Shown: positions 48,322 through 57,182 of the stretch, piece after piece
Numbering within the stretch: position 1 is the first letter of the stretch
Layout: every line of letters starts with the position of its first letter
From: an uncultured Bacteroidia bacterium
GTDB lineage: Bacteria > Bacteroidota > Bacteroidia > Bacteroidales > Prolixibacteraceae
Direction of reading: 5' to 3'
NCBI GenBank assembly: GCA_903923905.1
Contig: CAIXZH010000024.1
Span: 1-64,000, forward strand
Length of the DNA stretch: 64,000 nt
Made by a program: the position numbers and the translations under genes
The notes under the pieces: model-generated
Database searches by the model: none
Told to the model about the DNA's origin: nothing
What the model saw: the letters and a program-made list of their open reading frames with translations, nothing else

Positions 48322-50697
48322 ATGAAAAAAATTATCTGTCTTTTTTGGCAACGGATTGCTGGCATAGAAATAATGTTTTTAGCAATTGTGATAATCAGTA
48401 TTTCCGGAATTCCAGACCCGAAAAAACAATCCATTACAGGAAAACTGATCGACCTGAAAAGCAACCTGACGCTTCCTTACGCCAGTGTCTCTTTAATCAA
48501 ACCATCCGACTCTACCCTGGTAACAGCTGCGATGAGCGATACCAGCGGTGTTTTTAATCTGAATGCCGTTCCACGGGGTGATTATAACCTTGTTGTTTCA
48601 CTTATCGGTTATCAAAAGGTCTCCAAAAGCATTGCCGTGTCTGACCAGCAGGGGACATTTGCCGGGGTAATCTATTTACAGGATCAGGTTTTCAATCTCA
48701 ATGAAACCAAGATCATTGGTGACCGGTTAAAAGGGAAATCAGAAAACGGTAAAGCGATCTTCTTTGTAACTAAAAAGATGGTAGATGTTTCAAATAACGG
48801 GACCGATATTTTGAAACTCATTCCCGGCATCCAGCTGGATATTATGCAGAATATTTCAGTTCAGGGCAGTCAAAACATCCTGATTTTAGTGGATGGGAAG
48901 GAGCGTGACAAAAGTTTTATTAGTCAGCTAATGCCGAAACAGATAGAGAAAATCGAAGTCTTTAGCGCACCACCGTCAAATTATGATGGTAACGCAACTG
49001 CGGCAATCAACATTATATTAAAAAAAGACCGGGATTCCGGCTTTTCCGGACAGATTAACATGGAGATACCTACTTCAGCTTCAGAGGTATATATCTTCCC
49101 TACTTACAGCTTTAATTACGGGTTTAAAAAAATGAATTTCTACACCTCCTACAACGGCGAAATAGCTTATTTCGATGTTCATGAAAGAAGTCTCCGAAAG
49201 CTTTTAAGCACCCCGGAAGGAAACACTGTTACATCGAATCAGTTTGTTAAGCAGAGGGATTGGTCACACCGGTTTCATTACGGGTTTGATTATTTCTTGA
49301 GTCCGAATGACCATTTTAATTTTTACGCTTTCTATAATCCTTACTCAAACGAACACAATGGGAATGCAGCGGCTCAATTTAGTGGCAGCACCAACAATAA
49401 CTGGGAGGCGACTAAGGTAGAGTCGGACAAAAACACGAGTACTTTTTATTCAATGTATTACAAACACCTCTTTGATAAGGCAGGTCAGGAATTGACAATT
49501 GACCTGAGCAATTATTACCTGAAGGCTGAAAACAAAACCAACTTTATTTTTAAAGGGCCCGGAAACAGACCAGATACCCTTTTTAACGCCACAAAACCAA
49601 ACCTGAATGCGACCAGTATAAAAATAGATTTCACACTACCTATATCCGACAAATTGAACTTCAGTAGTGGGGTAAAAGGAAAATTTCAGAAATTGCTGGA
49701 CAAAAATTCAACCGATTTTGTCTATCATGAAAATATAATTGCCGCTTACGGGAAGGTCACATTTAAAACCTCCAAATATGACTGGAATGCAGGCTTGCGC
49801 ATTGAAAAATCGGTATCGACCCTTAAAAATAGTTTCACAAATCCGGCGGTGTCATTTCTTCCTTATGCGTTGTTCAGATATAGTCTTGCACCCGGACGGT
49901 TTATAAACATCTCTTACAACCGCTCGATCAGCCGGCCTATGATTTTTCAGTTAAATCCGTATACTTCAATTAGCGATCCATATTCTGCAAGTAAAGGGAA
50001 TCCGTTTCTTAACCCTGAATTCAGGAACAGCCTCTCCGTTGAACATTCAATCCAATTCGGCAGTAATTATATCGCCACGAGGTTGTTCTATAATAAATCA
50101 ATCGATGTTATTAATAATCTGACATTTATAAATGACACCAACGCTTTTATGACCCAGTGGCAAAACCTTGGGGCGATTCATCAGTATGGGGTGCAATTCC
50201 TGGGATCCTTAAAACTAGGCATCGCTACCTTAAATCCCTTTCTGCGCTTGTTTGACACCTACACAGTCAGCAACCAGTTTGCGAAACAAAATGGGGTGAA
50301 TAACCGGCTTAACCACGATTTTGAATCAGGTCTATCCGCTATTTTTTCTTTAAAGAAGGAGCTGTCGTTAACTTTTGTTTTCCAATACGCCACACCGAGA
50401 AACAATGTTCAGGGCAATTCCTATAGTGATGCGCTCTATTTTCTGTCCATTGAGAAAACCTTCAAACAAAGATTAAAAATCGGGATCGTAAGTATAATTC
50501 CTTTTACTAAATCGTTTATCTACCAGGGATCCGACATCAACTCAACGAACCTTTCGATGCATAACCAGGGAAATATTAAAATGTCAGTTCTCCCTCTAAG
50601 CTTTAAACTAAGTTATCAGTTTATTTGGGGAAAAAACAGGGATAAGATTTCGAGAGCCAAAGAGGAAATAGAAAGTGCTCCCAAGAAAGGATTTTAA
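48322..50697 (+). CDS. TonB-dependent receptor / outer-membrane protein with CarboxypepD_reg-like domain
   Basis: 791 aa. After an N-terminal hydrophobic export signal, a carboxypeptidase-regulatory-like domain (about 35-120, ITGKLIDLKSNLTLPYASVSLIKP..YNLVVSLIGYQ) leads into a plug domain (VSNNGTDILKLIPGIQLD, NILILVDGKER, VFSAPPSNYDGNATAAINIILKKD). A 22-strand-type beta-barrel follows (OMP_b-brl_3-like). This type is not SusC and has no SusD next to it. It probably imports or signals a ligand from outside; the ligand is unknown. The likely partner regulator is the LytTR protein upstream. Confidence 0.87.
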   Translation: MKKIICLFWQRIAGIEIMFLAIVIISISGIPDPKKQSITGKLIDLKSNLTLPYASVSLIKPSDSTLVTAAMSDTSGVFNLNAVPRGDYNLVVSLIGYQKVSKSIAVSDQQGTFAGVIYLQDQVFNLNETKIIGDRLKGKSENGKAIFFVTKKMVDVSNNGTDILKLIPGIQLDIMQNISVQGSQNILILVDGKERDKSFISQLMPKQIEKIEVFSAPPSNYDGNATAAINIILKKDRDSGFSGQINMEIPTSASEVYIFPTYSFNYGFKKMNFYTSYNGEIAYFDVHERSLRKLLSTPEGNTVTSNQFVKQRDWSHRFHYGFDYFLSPNDHFNFYAFYNPYSNEHNGNAAAQFSGSTNNNWEATKVESDKNTSTFYSMYYKHLFDKAGQELTIDLSNYYLKAENKTNFIFKGPGNRPDTLFNATKPNLNATSIKIDFTLPISDKLNFSSGVKGKFQKLLDKNSTDFVYHENIIAAYGKVTFKTSKYDWNAGLRIEKSVSTLKNSFTNPAVSFLPYALFRYSLAPGRFINISYNRSISRPMIFQLNPYTSISDPYSASKGNPFLNPEFRNSLSVEHSIQFGSNYIATRLFYNKSIDVINNLTFINDTNAFMTQWQNLGAIHQYGVQFLGSLKLGIATLNPFLRLFDTYTVSNQFAKQNGVNNRLNHDFESGLSAIFSLKKELSLTFVFQYATPRNNVQGNSYSDALYFLSIEKTFKQRLKIGIVSIIPFTKSFIYQGSDINSTNLSMHNQGNIKMSVLPLSFKLSYQFIWGKNRDKISRAKEEIESAPKKGF

Positions 50698-50830
50698 GAA
50701 AAAGCAAGATTGTCAGAATCAATTAACATTATTTCAAATGGTCTAGTATTTGCATGCCAATTAACGTAAATTTGTTTTTTCATATTAAGTTAATTTTTAA
50801 TGTATTGGGATAGGAACACTGGAAAATTTA

Positions 50831-51046
50831 ATGCTTATCCAACTTACCAATCAAAAAGCTGCCGGACTTTTACACGAGATGGAAGAACTACATCTTATAA
50901 AGGTTTTGGAAGAAACCATTGTTGATTCAAAGCCTAAATTGTCTGATAAGTATAAGGGCTCTATCAGTAAGGAGCAAGGTGAAAAACTTAACGAGCATAT
51001 TAAACAAATGCGAAGTGAATGGAACAGCCAGGGATTTACTAATTAA
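50831..51046 (+). CDS. orphan antitoxin-like small protein
   Basis: 71 aa. The N-terminal segment MLIQLTNQKAAGLLHEMEELHLIKVLEE is followed by a charged linker and the C-terminal ISKEQGEKLNEHIKQMRSEWNSQ, a pattern typical of Bacteroidota antitoxins that precede PIN-domain or RelE-type toxins. The next 50 bp contain no toxin, and the next gene (truA) is convergent. So it is either an orphan antitoxin or a solitary remnant. The family call is tentative. Confidence 0.6.
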   Translation: MLIQLTNQKAAGLLHEMEELHLIKVLEETIVDSKPKLSDKYKGSISKEQGEKLNEHIKQMRSEWNSQGFTN

Positions 51047-51099
51047 GATGCGTAAATTATAATAAAAATATGTTTACGCGAATTGGCTCATAATGTACG

Positions 51100-51942
51100 T
51101 CAAATCTGAAAATCAACATCCCTATTCAGTCCATCACTAAAAACCGACCTGTTGGGAAGATACAGAAAAGGGTAGGTTACTTTTGAAAGATAGAGCCCCT
51201 GTGCATATACAGGAATGATCGTTTTTGGGGTCTCCCTGGTTTTCAGATAGTTTTCAAAATCAGAAACCGAAAGTTCCCCATTCCCAACTTCCAGCAATTT
51301 TCCCATGATAATCCGGATCATCCCGGCCAAAAACCGGTTCGAGGAGATATGAAACCGTAATCTGGTATTTTGAGTATTGGTGAAAAGTTTCGCCTCGGAT
51401 ACATGGCAAATTGTATGGTCATACTTAAGCGGGGACTTGCAAAAACAGCAGTAATCATTGTATTGGGTGAGAAGGCCGGCTGCCAGGCTCATTTTGCCGA
51501 AATCCAGATCAGGCAACGGGTAGAAAGAGCTCAATCCTAAAAGGTACGGATCTTTCTGAGTATGAATAAAATAATCATAACTTCGCTGAATTGCACCGAA
51601 TCTGGCGTGGGGCATCCCCTCCATTGGAATAACATCAAAAACGGTAATATCGTGGGGGAGACATTTGTTGAGCCGAAACAACAAATCAAAGTCCAGCGCT
51701 CTTTCGAGGTCAAAGTGAAAAAAAAACTGGCTCGCATGGACATGGGCATCAGTCCGGCCGCAACCCACAATTGAGATCGGTTCTTTACAGATCTGACTGA
51801 GTGTCATCTCCATAACCTGCTGAACACTAATTATCCCGGGCAACTTCTGCCACCCCTGGTAGTTATTCCCGTTATAGGCAATATGAATAAAATAGCGCAA
51901 TGGATTAATTATCTTTTTGCAAAGATACTTCTTTGGAATCAT
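51100..51942 (-). CDS. truA: tRNA pseudouridine(38-40) synthase TruA
   Basis: 280 aa. The catalytic-Asp motif is in VGCGRTDAHVHASQFFFHF, preceded by the substrate-binding FIHIAYNGNNYQGWQKLPG and followed by ARFGAIQRSYDYFIHT and FLAGMIRIIMGKLLEVGNG. It isomerises uridines 38-40 in the tRNA anticodon stem. A basic N-terminal extension (MIPKKYLCKKIINPL) precedes the domain, and the true start could be slightly downstream. Divergent from the aldehyde dehydrogenase gene. Confidence 0.93.
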   Translation of the reverse strand: MIPKKYLCKKIINPLRYFIHIAYNGNNYQGWQKLPGIISVQQVMEMTLSQICKEPISIVGCGRTDAHVHASQFFFHFDLERALDFDLLFRLNKCLPHDITVFDVIPMEGMPHARFGAIQRSYDYFIHTQKDPYLLGLSSFYPLPDLDFGKMSLAAGLLTQYNDYCCFCKSPLKYDHTICHVSEAKLFTNTQNTRLRFHISSNRFLAGMIRIIMGKLLEVGNGELSVSDFENYLKTRETPKTIIPVYAQGLYLSKVTYPFLYLPNRSVFSDGLNRDVDFQI

Positions 51943-51969
51943 GAAGGATTAAAAGTCACTGATTAGCGT

Positions 51970-51977
51970 TATTTTTG
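51970..51977 (+). promoter_or_regulatory. candidate -7 element TATTTTTG
   Basis: Exact TAnnTTTG match 17 nt upstream of the aldehyde dehydrogenase ATG, implying a very short leader. The -33 box is not obvious. Confidence 0.45.
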
Positions 51978-51993
51978 AAATAAAATTCTTGTT

Positions 51994-53355
51994 ATGCGAT
52001 CCATTAATCCATATTCAGGCGAAATCATTCAAAGCTATCCGGAATACAGTTCCGGCGAGGTGGATACAATCCTCAGTCAGGTAGATCAGGCCTTTCAACA
52101 ATGGAAACTTAAAAGTTTTGAAGAACGGTCAATGCTGATGAGAAACCTTCAGGCCAAATTGCTTGCGAAAAAAGGGGAGCTTGCCGCAATCATGGTTGCA
52201 GAAATGGGCAAGGTTTTACGCGAAGCGATTGGGGAAATTGAGAAATGCGCACTGGTTTGCTCCTATTATGCCGATAATGCCGGAACGTTTCTGAAAAGTG
52301 AACCCGTTGAGACTGAGGCTGCCGAATCCTATATCTCGTATCAGCCCATCGGGACGATACTGGCTGTCATGCCGTGGAATTTCCCCTTCTGGCAAGTCTT
52401 TAGATTTCTGGCCCCGGCACTGATGGCCGGAAATACCGGCGTTCTGAAACATGCAGCTAATGTCTCCGGTTGTGCCCTGGCTATTGAACAGCTGGTTAGC
52501 GAAGCCGGATTTCCACAGAATGTCTTCAGAACCTTGCTGATTAGCTCATCCAGGGTTAATGAAGTAATCGAAAATCCATTAATTAAGGCAGTTACGTTAA
52601 CAGGCAGCACACCGGCGGGCAAATCGGTTGCCGCTGCTGCAGGCTCAGTGTTGAAAAAATCGGTTCTTGAATTGGGAGGAAGTGATCCTTACCTGATCCT
52701 CGAGGACGCAGATATTAAAACAGCCGCCCGATTATGTGTGACCAGCCGTCTTCTCAATGCCGGACAAAGCTGCATAGGTGCCAAACGATTTATAGTTGCA
52801 GACAAAATATACGACGCTTTTGAGGAGGAATTTCTTCGGTTAATGCGTTTGGCCACTTTTGGCGACCCATTGAACCCGCAAACGACAATAGGTCCGCTTG
52901 CCAGGAAAGATTTACGCCATGAACTGCACGAACAGGTCGTAAAAAGCAGTGAATCAGGAGCCAATATTTTACTCGGAGGATATATCCCGGAAGGTGAAGC
53001 AGCCTGTTATCCACCTACGGTTCTGACCAATGTTTCTCCTGAGATGCCGGCTTATTACCAGGAGCTTTTCGGACCTGTGGCCGTTTTATTCCGCGTTAAA
53101 TCAGAGGAAGAGGCTATCAGAATTGCCAATGATACGGTCTTTGGATTGGGTGCCGGAATTTTCACGGCTGATTTGACCAAAGGAAAGCAGCTTGCTGAAA
53201 AGGGGCTTGAAGCAGGTTGTGTTTTTGTGAACGACTTTGTAAAATCAGATCCACGAATGCCGTTTGGCGGCATCAGGGAAAGTGGCTATGGCCGCGAATT
53301 ATCAGCTGTCGGCATACGGGAATTTGTAAATATTAAGACCATTGTCGTAAAATAA
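51994..53355 (+). CDS. NAD(P)-dependent aldehyde dehydrogenase, Sad/YneI-like (succinate-semialdehyde type)
   Basis: 453 aa, slightly shorter than typical ALDHs, as expected for the YneI subgroup. SINPYSGEII at the N terminus, the cofactor region GTILAVMPWNFPFWQVFRFLAPALMAGNTGVLKHA, the catalytic Glu in LELGGSDPYLILEDAD and the Cys in LNAGQSCIGAKRF are all present. It ends MPFGGIRESGYGRELSAVG. It oxidises a C4-type semialdehyde such as succinate semialdehyde. Given the fucose/rhamnose island, lactaldehyde is also conceivable but not shown by sequence. Cytoplasmic. Confidence 0.92.
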   Translation: MRSINPYSGEIIQSYPEYSSGEVDTILSQVDQAFQQWKLKSFEERSMLMRNLQAKLLAKKGELAAIMVAEMGKVLREAIGEIEKCALVCSYYADNAGTFLKSEPVETEAAESYISYQPIGTILAVMPWNFPFWQVFRFLAPALMAGNTGVLKHAANVSGCALAIEQLVSEAGFPQNVFRTLLISSSRVNEVIENPLIKAVTLTGSTPAGKSVAAAAGSVLKKSVLELGGSDPYLILEDADIKTAARLCVTSRLLNAGQSCIGAKRFIVADKIYDAFEEEFLRLMRLATFGDPLNPQTTIGPLARKDLRHELHEQVVKSSESGANILLGGYIPEGEAACYPPTVLTNVSPEMPAYYQELFGPVAVLFRVKSEEEAIRIANDTVFGLGAGIFTADLTKGKQLAEKGLEAGCVFVNDFVKSDPRMPFGGIRESGYGRELSAVGIREFVNIKTIVVK

Positions 53356-53392
53356 AAAAACCAAGCTAAACCTCTCTCTGGATTATGTCAAC

Positions 53393-53400
53393 TATTTTTG
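53393..53400 (+). promoter_or_regulatory. candidate -7 element TATTTTTG before the GH43/GH78 pair
   Basis: Exact TAnnTTTG match 24 nt upstream of the ATG at 53425. It implies the GH43-GH78 transcript starts near 53406, consistent with that start choice over 53398. No clear -33 box. Confidence 0.45.
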
Positions 53401-53424
53401 TATTTTCGGGCTAAATTTCCAAAA

Positions 53425-54354
53425 ATGAAGTGCCTCTTTCTAATCTTATCTTTGCTATCTTTTCATACTTACGCACAGGAATCTGTTTATCTGTTTTCTT
53501 ACTTTACCGATAATGGTCAGGATGGATTACACCTAGCATACAGCAATGATGGTTTGAAATGGAAAGCACTAAACGGAGGAAAACCCCTGGTTGCTCCGAC
53601 AGTTGGTCCGGATAAACTGATGCGTGATCCTTTTATCTTGCTCGGGAAAGACGGAATATTTCATATGGTTTGGACGAGCAGCTGGAGAGATCGCCAGATC
53701 GGCTACGCATCATCGGCAGATTTGATTAACTGGTCGGTACAAAAAACGATCCCGGTAATGGCCAGGGAGCCAACAGCCAAGAATTGCTGGGCTCCCGAAA
53801 TGGTCTATGATCCTCAGAATAAAAACTATATCATCTTCTGGGCCACCACAATTCCCGGGAGACATTCTGATGTGGCAGATTCTGAACACGAAAAAGGGTG
53901 GAATCACAGGATCTATTACACTACTACCACAGATTTTAAAAATTTTAGTCAAACCAGGCTATTTTTCAATCCAGATTTTAGCGCGATTGACGCCAAAATC
54001 CTTTCAAAAGGAGACTCATTTTATATGTTTCTAAAGAATGAAAATCCAAATCCGCCCGAAAAAAATATCCGGATGACCCAGTCGAAATCGGCATCAGGCC
54101 CCTACCCAATTGATGTATCTGCTCCCATAACGGGAAAATACTGGGCTGAGGGACCAAGTTCCGTCATAATTGGCGATTATGTGTACGTTTATTTTGATAA
54201 ATACAGGGATCATCATTATGGAGCAGTAAGGTCAAAAAACATGAAAGATTGGGAAGACATATCCGATCGGGTAATTTTTCCCGATGGAACCCGTCATGGA
54301 ACCGCATTTAAAGTCTCCGATAAAATATTCAACAAACTAATTAATCTGAAATGA
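53425..54354 (+). CDS. GH43-like five-bladed-propeller glycosidase
   Basis: The ATG at 53425 gives a signal peptide (MKCLFLILSLLSFHTYAQ); the longer track start (53398) lies before the probable transcript start. 309 aa. The family's three carboxylates are visible as candidates: Asp in MRDPFIL, Asp in SAIDAKIL and Glu in AEGPSSVI. Other typical signals are NCWAPEMVYDPQNKNYIIFWAT and WSVQKTI. The usual targets are arabinofuranosides, xylosides or galactans. The stop overlaps the GH78 ATG (ATGA), so the two are translationally coupled. Confidence 0.87.
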   Translation: MKCLFLILSLLSFHTYAQESVYLFSYFTDNGQDGLHLAYSNDGLKWKALNGGKPLVAPTVGPDKLMRDPFILLGKDGIFHMVWTSSWRDRQIGYASSADLINWSVQKTIPVMAREPTAKNCWAPEMVYDPQNKNYIIFWATTIPGRHSDVADSEHEKGWNHRIYYTTTTDFKNFSQTRLFFNPDFSAIDAKILSKGDSFYMFLKNENPNPPEKNIRMTQSKSASGPYPIDVSAPITGKYWAEGPSSVIIGDYVYVYFDKYRDHHYGAVRSKNMKDWEDISDRVIFPDGTRHGTAFKVSDKIFNKLINLK

Positions 54355-57116
54355 CCGGACTAAAGTATCTATTTCAATGCCTGGCAATATTATGGGTTTT
54401 CTCTGTCAACGCTCAGAATCCAGTATCAGTCACAAACTTAAAATGCGATTCCAGGACCAATCCTCTGGGTATTAACATACAGAATCCACATTTAAGCTGG
54501 GAAATCCAATCTTCAGAAAGAGATATCCGGCAAGTTTCCTATCATATCCTTGTCTCTGACAGTCCTGAAAAACTTCAAAATAATATTGGGAACATCTGGG
54601 ATTCAAAACCAGTAAAATCAGATCAGTCGGTGCAAGTTGAATATTCCGGAACTCCACTAAGTGCTGACCGGAAATATTATTGGAAAGTAAAAATTGTCAG
54701 CCAGTCGCGAAAGGAATCACCCTGGAGTGAACCAGCCACCTGGCAAATGGGGCTTCTTACAGCAAAAGACTGGGATAAAGCACAATGGATCAGCTTTGAA
54801 AATCTTCCGGAATCATTGAGAGTTATTCCGGGTGTACATGGTGACGGAAAAGAATTAGGACCCAAGGCAGTTAAACGAAGTGTCGTCCCACAATTCAGAA
54901 AAGAGTTTAGGGTTGAAAAACAAGTTAATAATGCAACGCTTTATATCTGTGGATTAGGCCATTACGAGGCATCAATTAACGGCCATAAAATCGGGAAAAG
55001 CTTCCTGGCTCCCGGCTGGACAAATTACGAAAAAGTCTGCCTTTATAATACCTATGATGTCACCGGGTTTTTAAAATCGGGGAAGAATGCCATTGGAGTA
55101 ATTGTGGGGAACGGATTTTACAATATCAACAGGGAACGGTACCGGAAACTGGTAATCGCCTATGGCTATCCCAAAATGATCGGTAAACTTAAAATAGATT
55201 ACACGGACGGTAGTACAACAACCATTATTTCCGGAACCGACTGGAAATGCGACCTCTCCCCTATCCTTTTTTCAAGTATCTATGGAGGAGAGGATTATGA
55301 CGCAAGAATGGAACAGAAAAGTTGGAATTTACCCGGATTTAACGACATCAAATGGAAATCTGCAATTGTTGCAGCCGGTCCCTCCGGTGAGCTCAATGCC
55401 GAAACTGACAATCCGGTTACGGTTCGGGAAAACATAACCGTAAAGAAAACTGAGCAACCTGCTTCCGGCAAATTCCTCTACGATTTTGGACAGAATTGCT
55501 CAGGAATTATCGAACTTAAGGTGACCGGAAAACGAGGCTCCGTGATTAAACTTACACCGGGAGAACTGATAACCAAGGAGAAAACAATCAATCAAAAGGC
55601 TTCCGGCACTCCATATTTTTATACCTATACCCTTAAGGGAGAAGGTGTCGAAACCTGGAGACCCCGATTTTCCTATTACGGTTTCAGGTACTTAATGGTC
55701 GAAGGTGCCGCCCCATCATCGGAAAAACCAGGCAAGTATAAACCGCAGATTATTGATCTTCAAATGCTCCACACCTGCAATTCCGCTTTAAAAACGGGGG
55801 AATTTAGTTGTTCCAATCAACTCTTTAATCAAATTTATACCCTGATTGATTGGGCAATACGAAGTAATATTCAAAGTGTAGTTACCGATTGTCCTCATCG
55901 CGAAAAGCTGGGCTGGCTGGAGCAAACCTACCTTATGGGAGCATCGATGTTTTATAATTATGATTTATATCCCCTTTACCGGAAAGCAATCCGGGATATG
56001 ATTGTTTCACAGACCGCAGATGGATTAGTGCCCGACATCGCGCCAGAATTTGTACCCTTCCAGGGTGGTTTCCGCGATTCTCCCGAATGGGGAAGTGCTG
56101 GAGTAATCCTCCCATGGATGCTTTGGCAATGGAACGGCGATCTTTCGGTCGTGAGGGAGGCTTTGCCAATGATGAAAAAATATGTTGCCTACCTTGGAAC
56201 AAAGGCAGAGGGACATATTCTTTCATATGGCTTGGGTGATTGGTTTGATTACGGGCCCAAAGCTCCGGGCGAAGCTCAGCTTACCCCAAAATCGCTTACC
56301 GCAACAGCCATTTATTATTACGATATTATTTTGCTCGGTAAAATGATGGAAATAACTGACCAAAAAGACGATGCACGCGAAATGCAGGCTCTGGCAGCGG
56401 AGGTAAGGAATGCTTTTAATTCCAAATTCTTCAACCCAAAAACAAAAGTTTACTCAACAGGAAGCCAAACAGCCATGGCTATGCCGCTGTGCGTAGGATT
56501 AGTTGATGAAAAAGTGAAAACAGACGTTTTCAATAATCTTGTTGAGTCCATAAACAAATCGGGGAAAACCTTAACTGCCGGAGATATAGGATTTCATTTT
56601 CTCGTGAAAGCACTTGAAGAAGGTGGCGGGTCTCAGCTTTTGTTTGATATGAACTTCAGGAATGATGTTCCGGGTTATGGTTTTCAATTGAAGAAAGGGG
56701 CCACGGCTTTGACAGAGTCATGGCCTGCACTCGAGGAAGTATCGAATAATCACCTGATGCTCGGACACATTATGGAGTGGTTTTATACCGGGCTTGGGGG
56801 AATTAAACAGGATGAACGAAGTGAAGGATTCAAACATATCATCATCAGGCCTGAAATAGTTGGTGACCTTACCTGGGTAAAATCAAGTTACCAATGTCAG
56901 TATGGATTGATCGCAAGTGAATGGGAAAAGGGAAACGAGGAACTTGAAATGAAGGTGGAGATTCCGTCAAATACAGATGCCATCATTTATTTTCCGACAA
57001 AAAAGGGAACATCAGTCTCAGAAAACGGCAAGAAAATAAATGTTCTAAAATCTTCCTGGGGACAATATTATTGTAAGGTCGGTTCCGGTATTTACAACTT
57101 CAGGATGGCAAATTAA
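54351..57116 (+). CDS. GH78 alpha-L-rhamnosidase
   Basis: 921 aa with a signal peptide (MTGLKYLFQCLAILWVFSVNAQ). N-terminal Bac_rhamnosid beta-domain modules (SVTNLKCDSRTNPLGINIQNPHLSWEI; FRKEFRVEKQVNNATLYICGLGHYEASINGHKIG..LAPGWTNY) lead to a C-terminal (alpha/alpha)6 catalytic barrel. That barrel carries VTDCPHREKLGWLEQTYLMGASMFYN (acid Glu candidate) and TALTESWPALEEVSNNHLMLGHIMEWFY (base). It removes terminal alpha-L-rhamnose, inverting, in the periplasm. It starts with a 4-bp overlap of the GH43 stop. Confidence 0.95.
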   Translation: MTGLKYLFQCLAILWVFSVNAQNPVSVTNLKCDSRTNPLGINIQNPHLSWEIQSSERDIRQVSYHILVSDSPEKLQNNIGNIWDSKPVKSDQSVQVEYSGTPLSADRKYYWKVKIVSQSRKESPWSEPATWQMGLLTAKDWDKAQWISFENLPESLRVIPGVHGDGKELGPKAVKRSVVPQFRKEFRVEKQVNNATLYICGLGHYEASINGHKIGKSFLAPGWTNYEKVCLYNTYDVTGFLKSGKNAIGVIVGNGFYNINRERYRKLVIAYGYPKMIGKLKIDYTDGSTTTIISGTDWKCDLSPILFSSIYGGEDYDARMEQKSWNLPGFNDIKWKSAIVAAGPSGELNAETDNPVTVRENITVKKTEQPASGKFLYDFGQNCSGIIELKVTGKRGSVIKLTPGELITKEKTINQKASGTPYFYTYTLKGEGVETWRPRFSYYGFRYLMVEGAAPSSEKPGKYKPQIIDLQMLHTCNSALKTGEFSCSNQLFNQIYTLIDWAIRSNIQSVVTDCPHREKLGWLEQTYLMGASMFYNYDLYPLYRKAIRDMIVSQTADGLVPDIAPEFVPFQGGFRDSPEWGSAGVILPWMLWQWNGDLSVVREALPMMKKYVAYLGTKAEGHILSYGLGDWFDYGPKAPGEAQLTPKSLTATAIYYYDIILLGKMMEITDQKDDAREMQALAAEVRNAFNSKFFNPKTKVYSTGSQTAMAMPLCVGLVDEKVKTDVFNNLVESINKSGKTLTAGDIGFHFLVKALEEGGGSQLLFDMNFRNDVPGYGFQLKKGATALTESWPALEEVSNNHLMLGHIMEWFYTGLGGIKQDERSEGFKHIIIRPEIVGDLTWVKSSYQCQYGLIASEWEKGNEELEMKVEIPSNTDAIIYFPTKKGTSVSENGKKINVLKSSWGQYYCKVGSGIYNFRMAN

Positions 57117-57182
57117 TTCCAATTTAAAATTGAACATGCAAAAATTCAACTATTAATTTATTCATTTACAGAATAATAGAAT

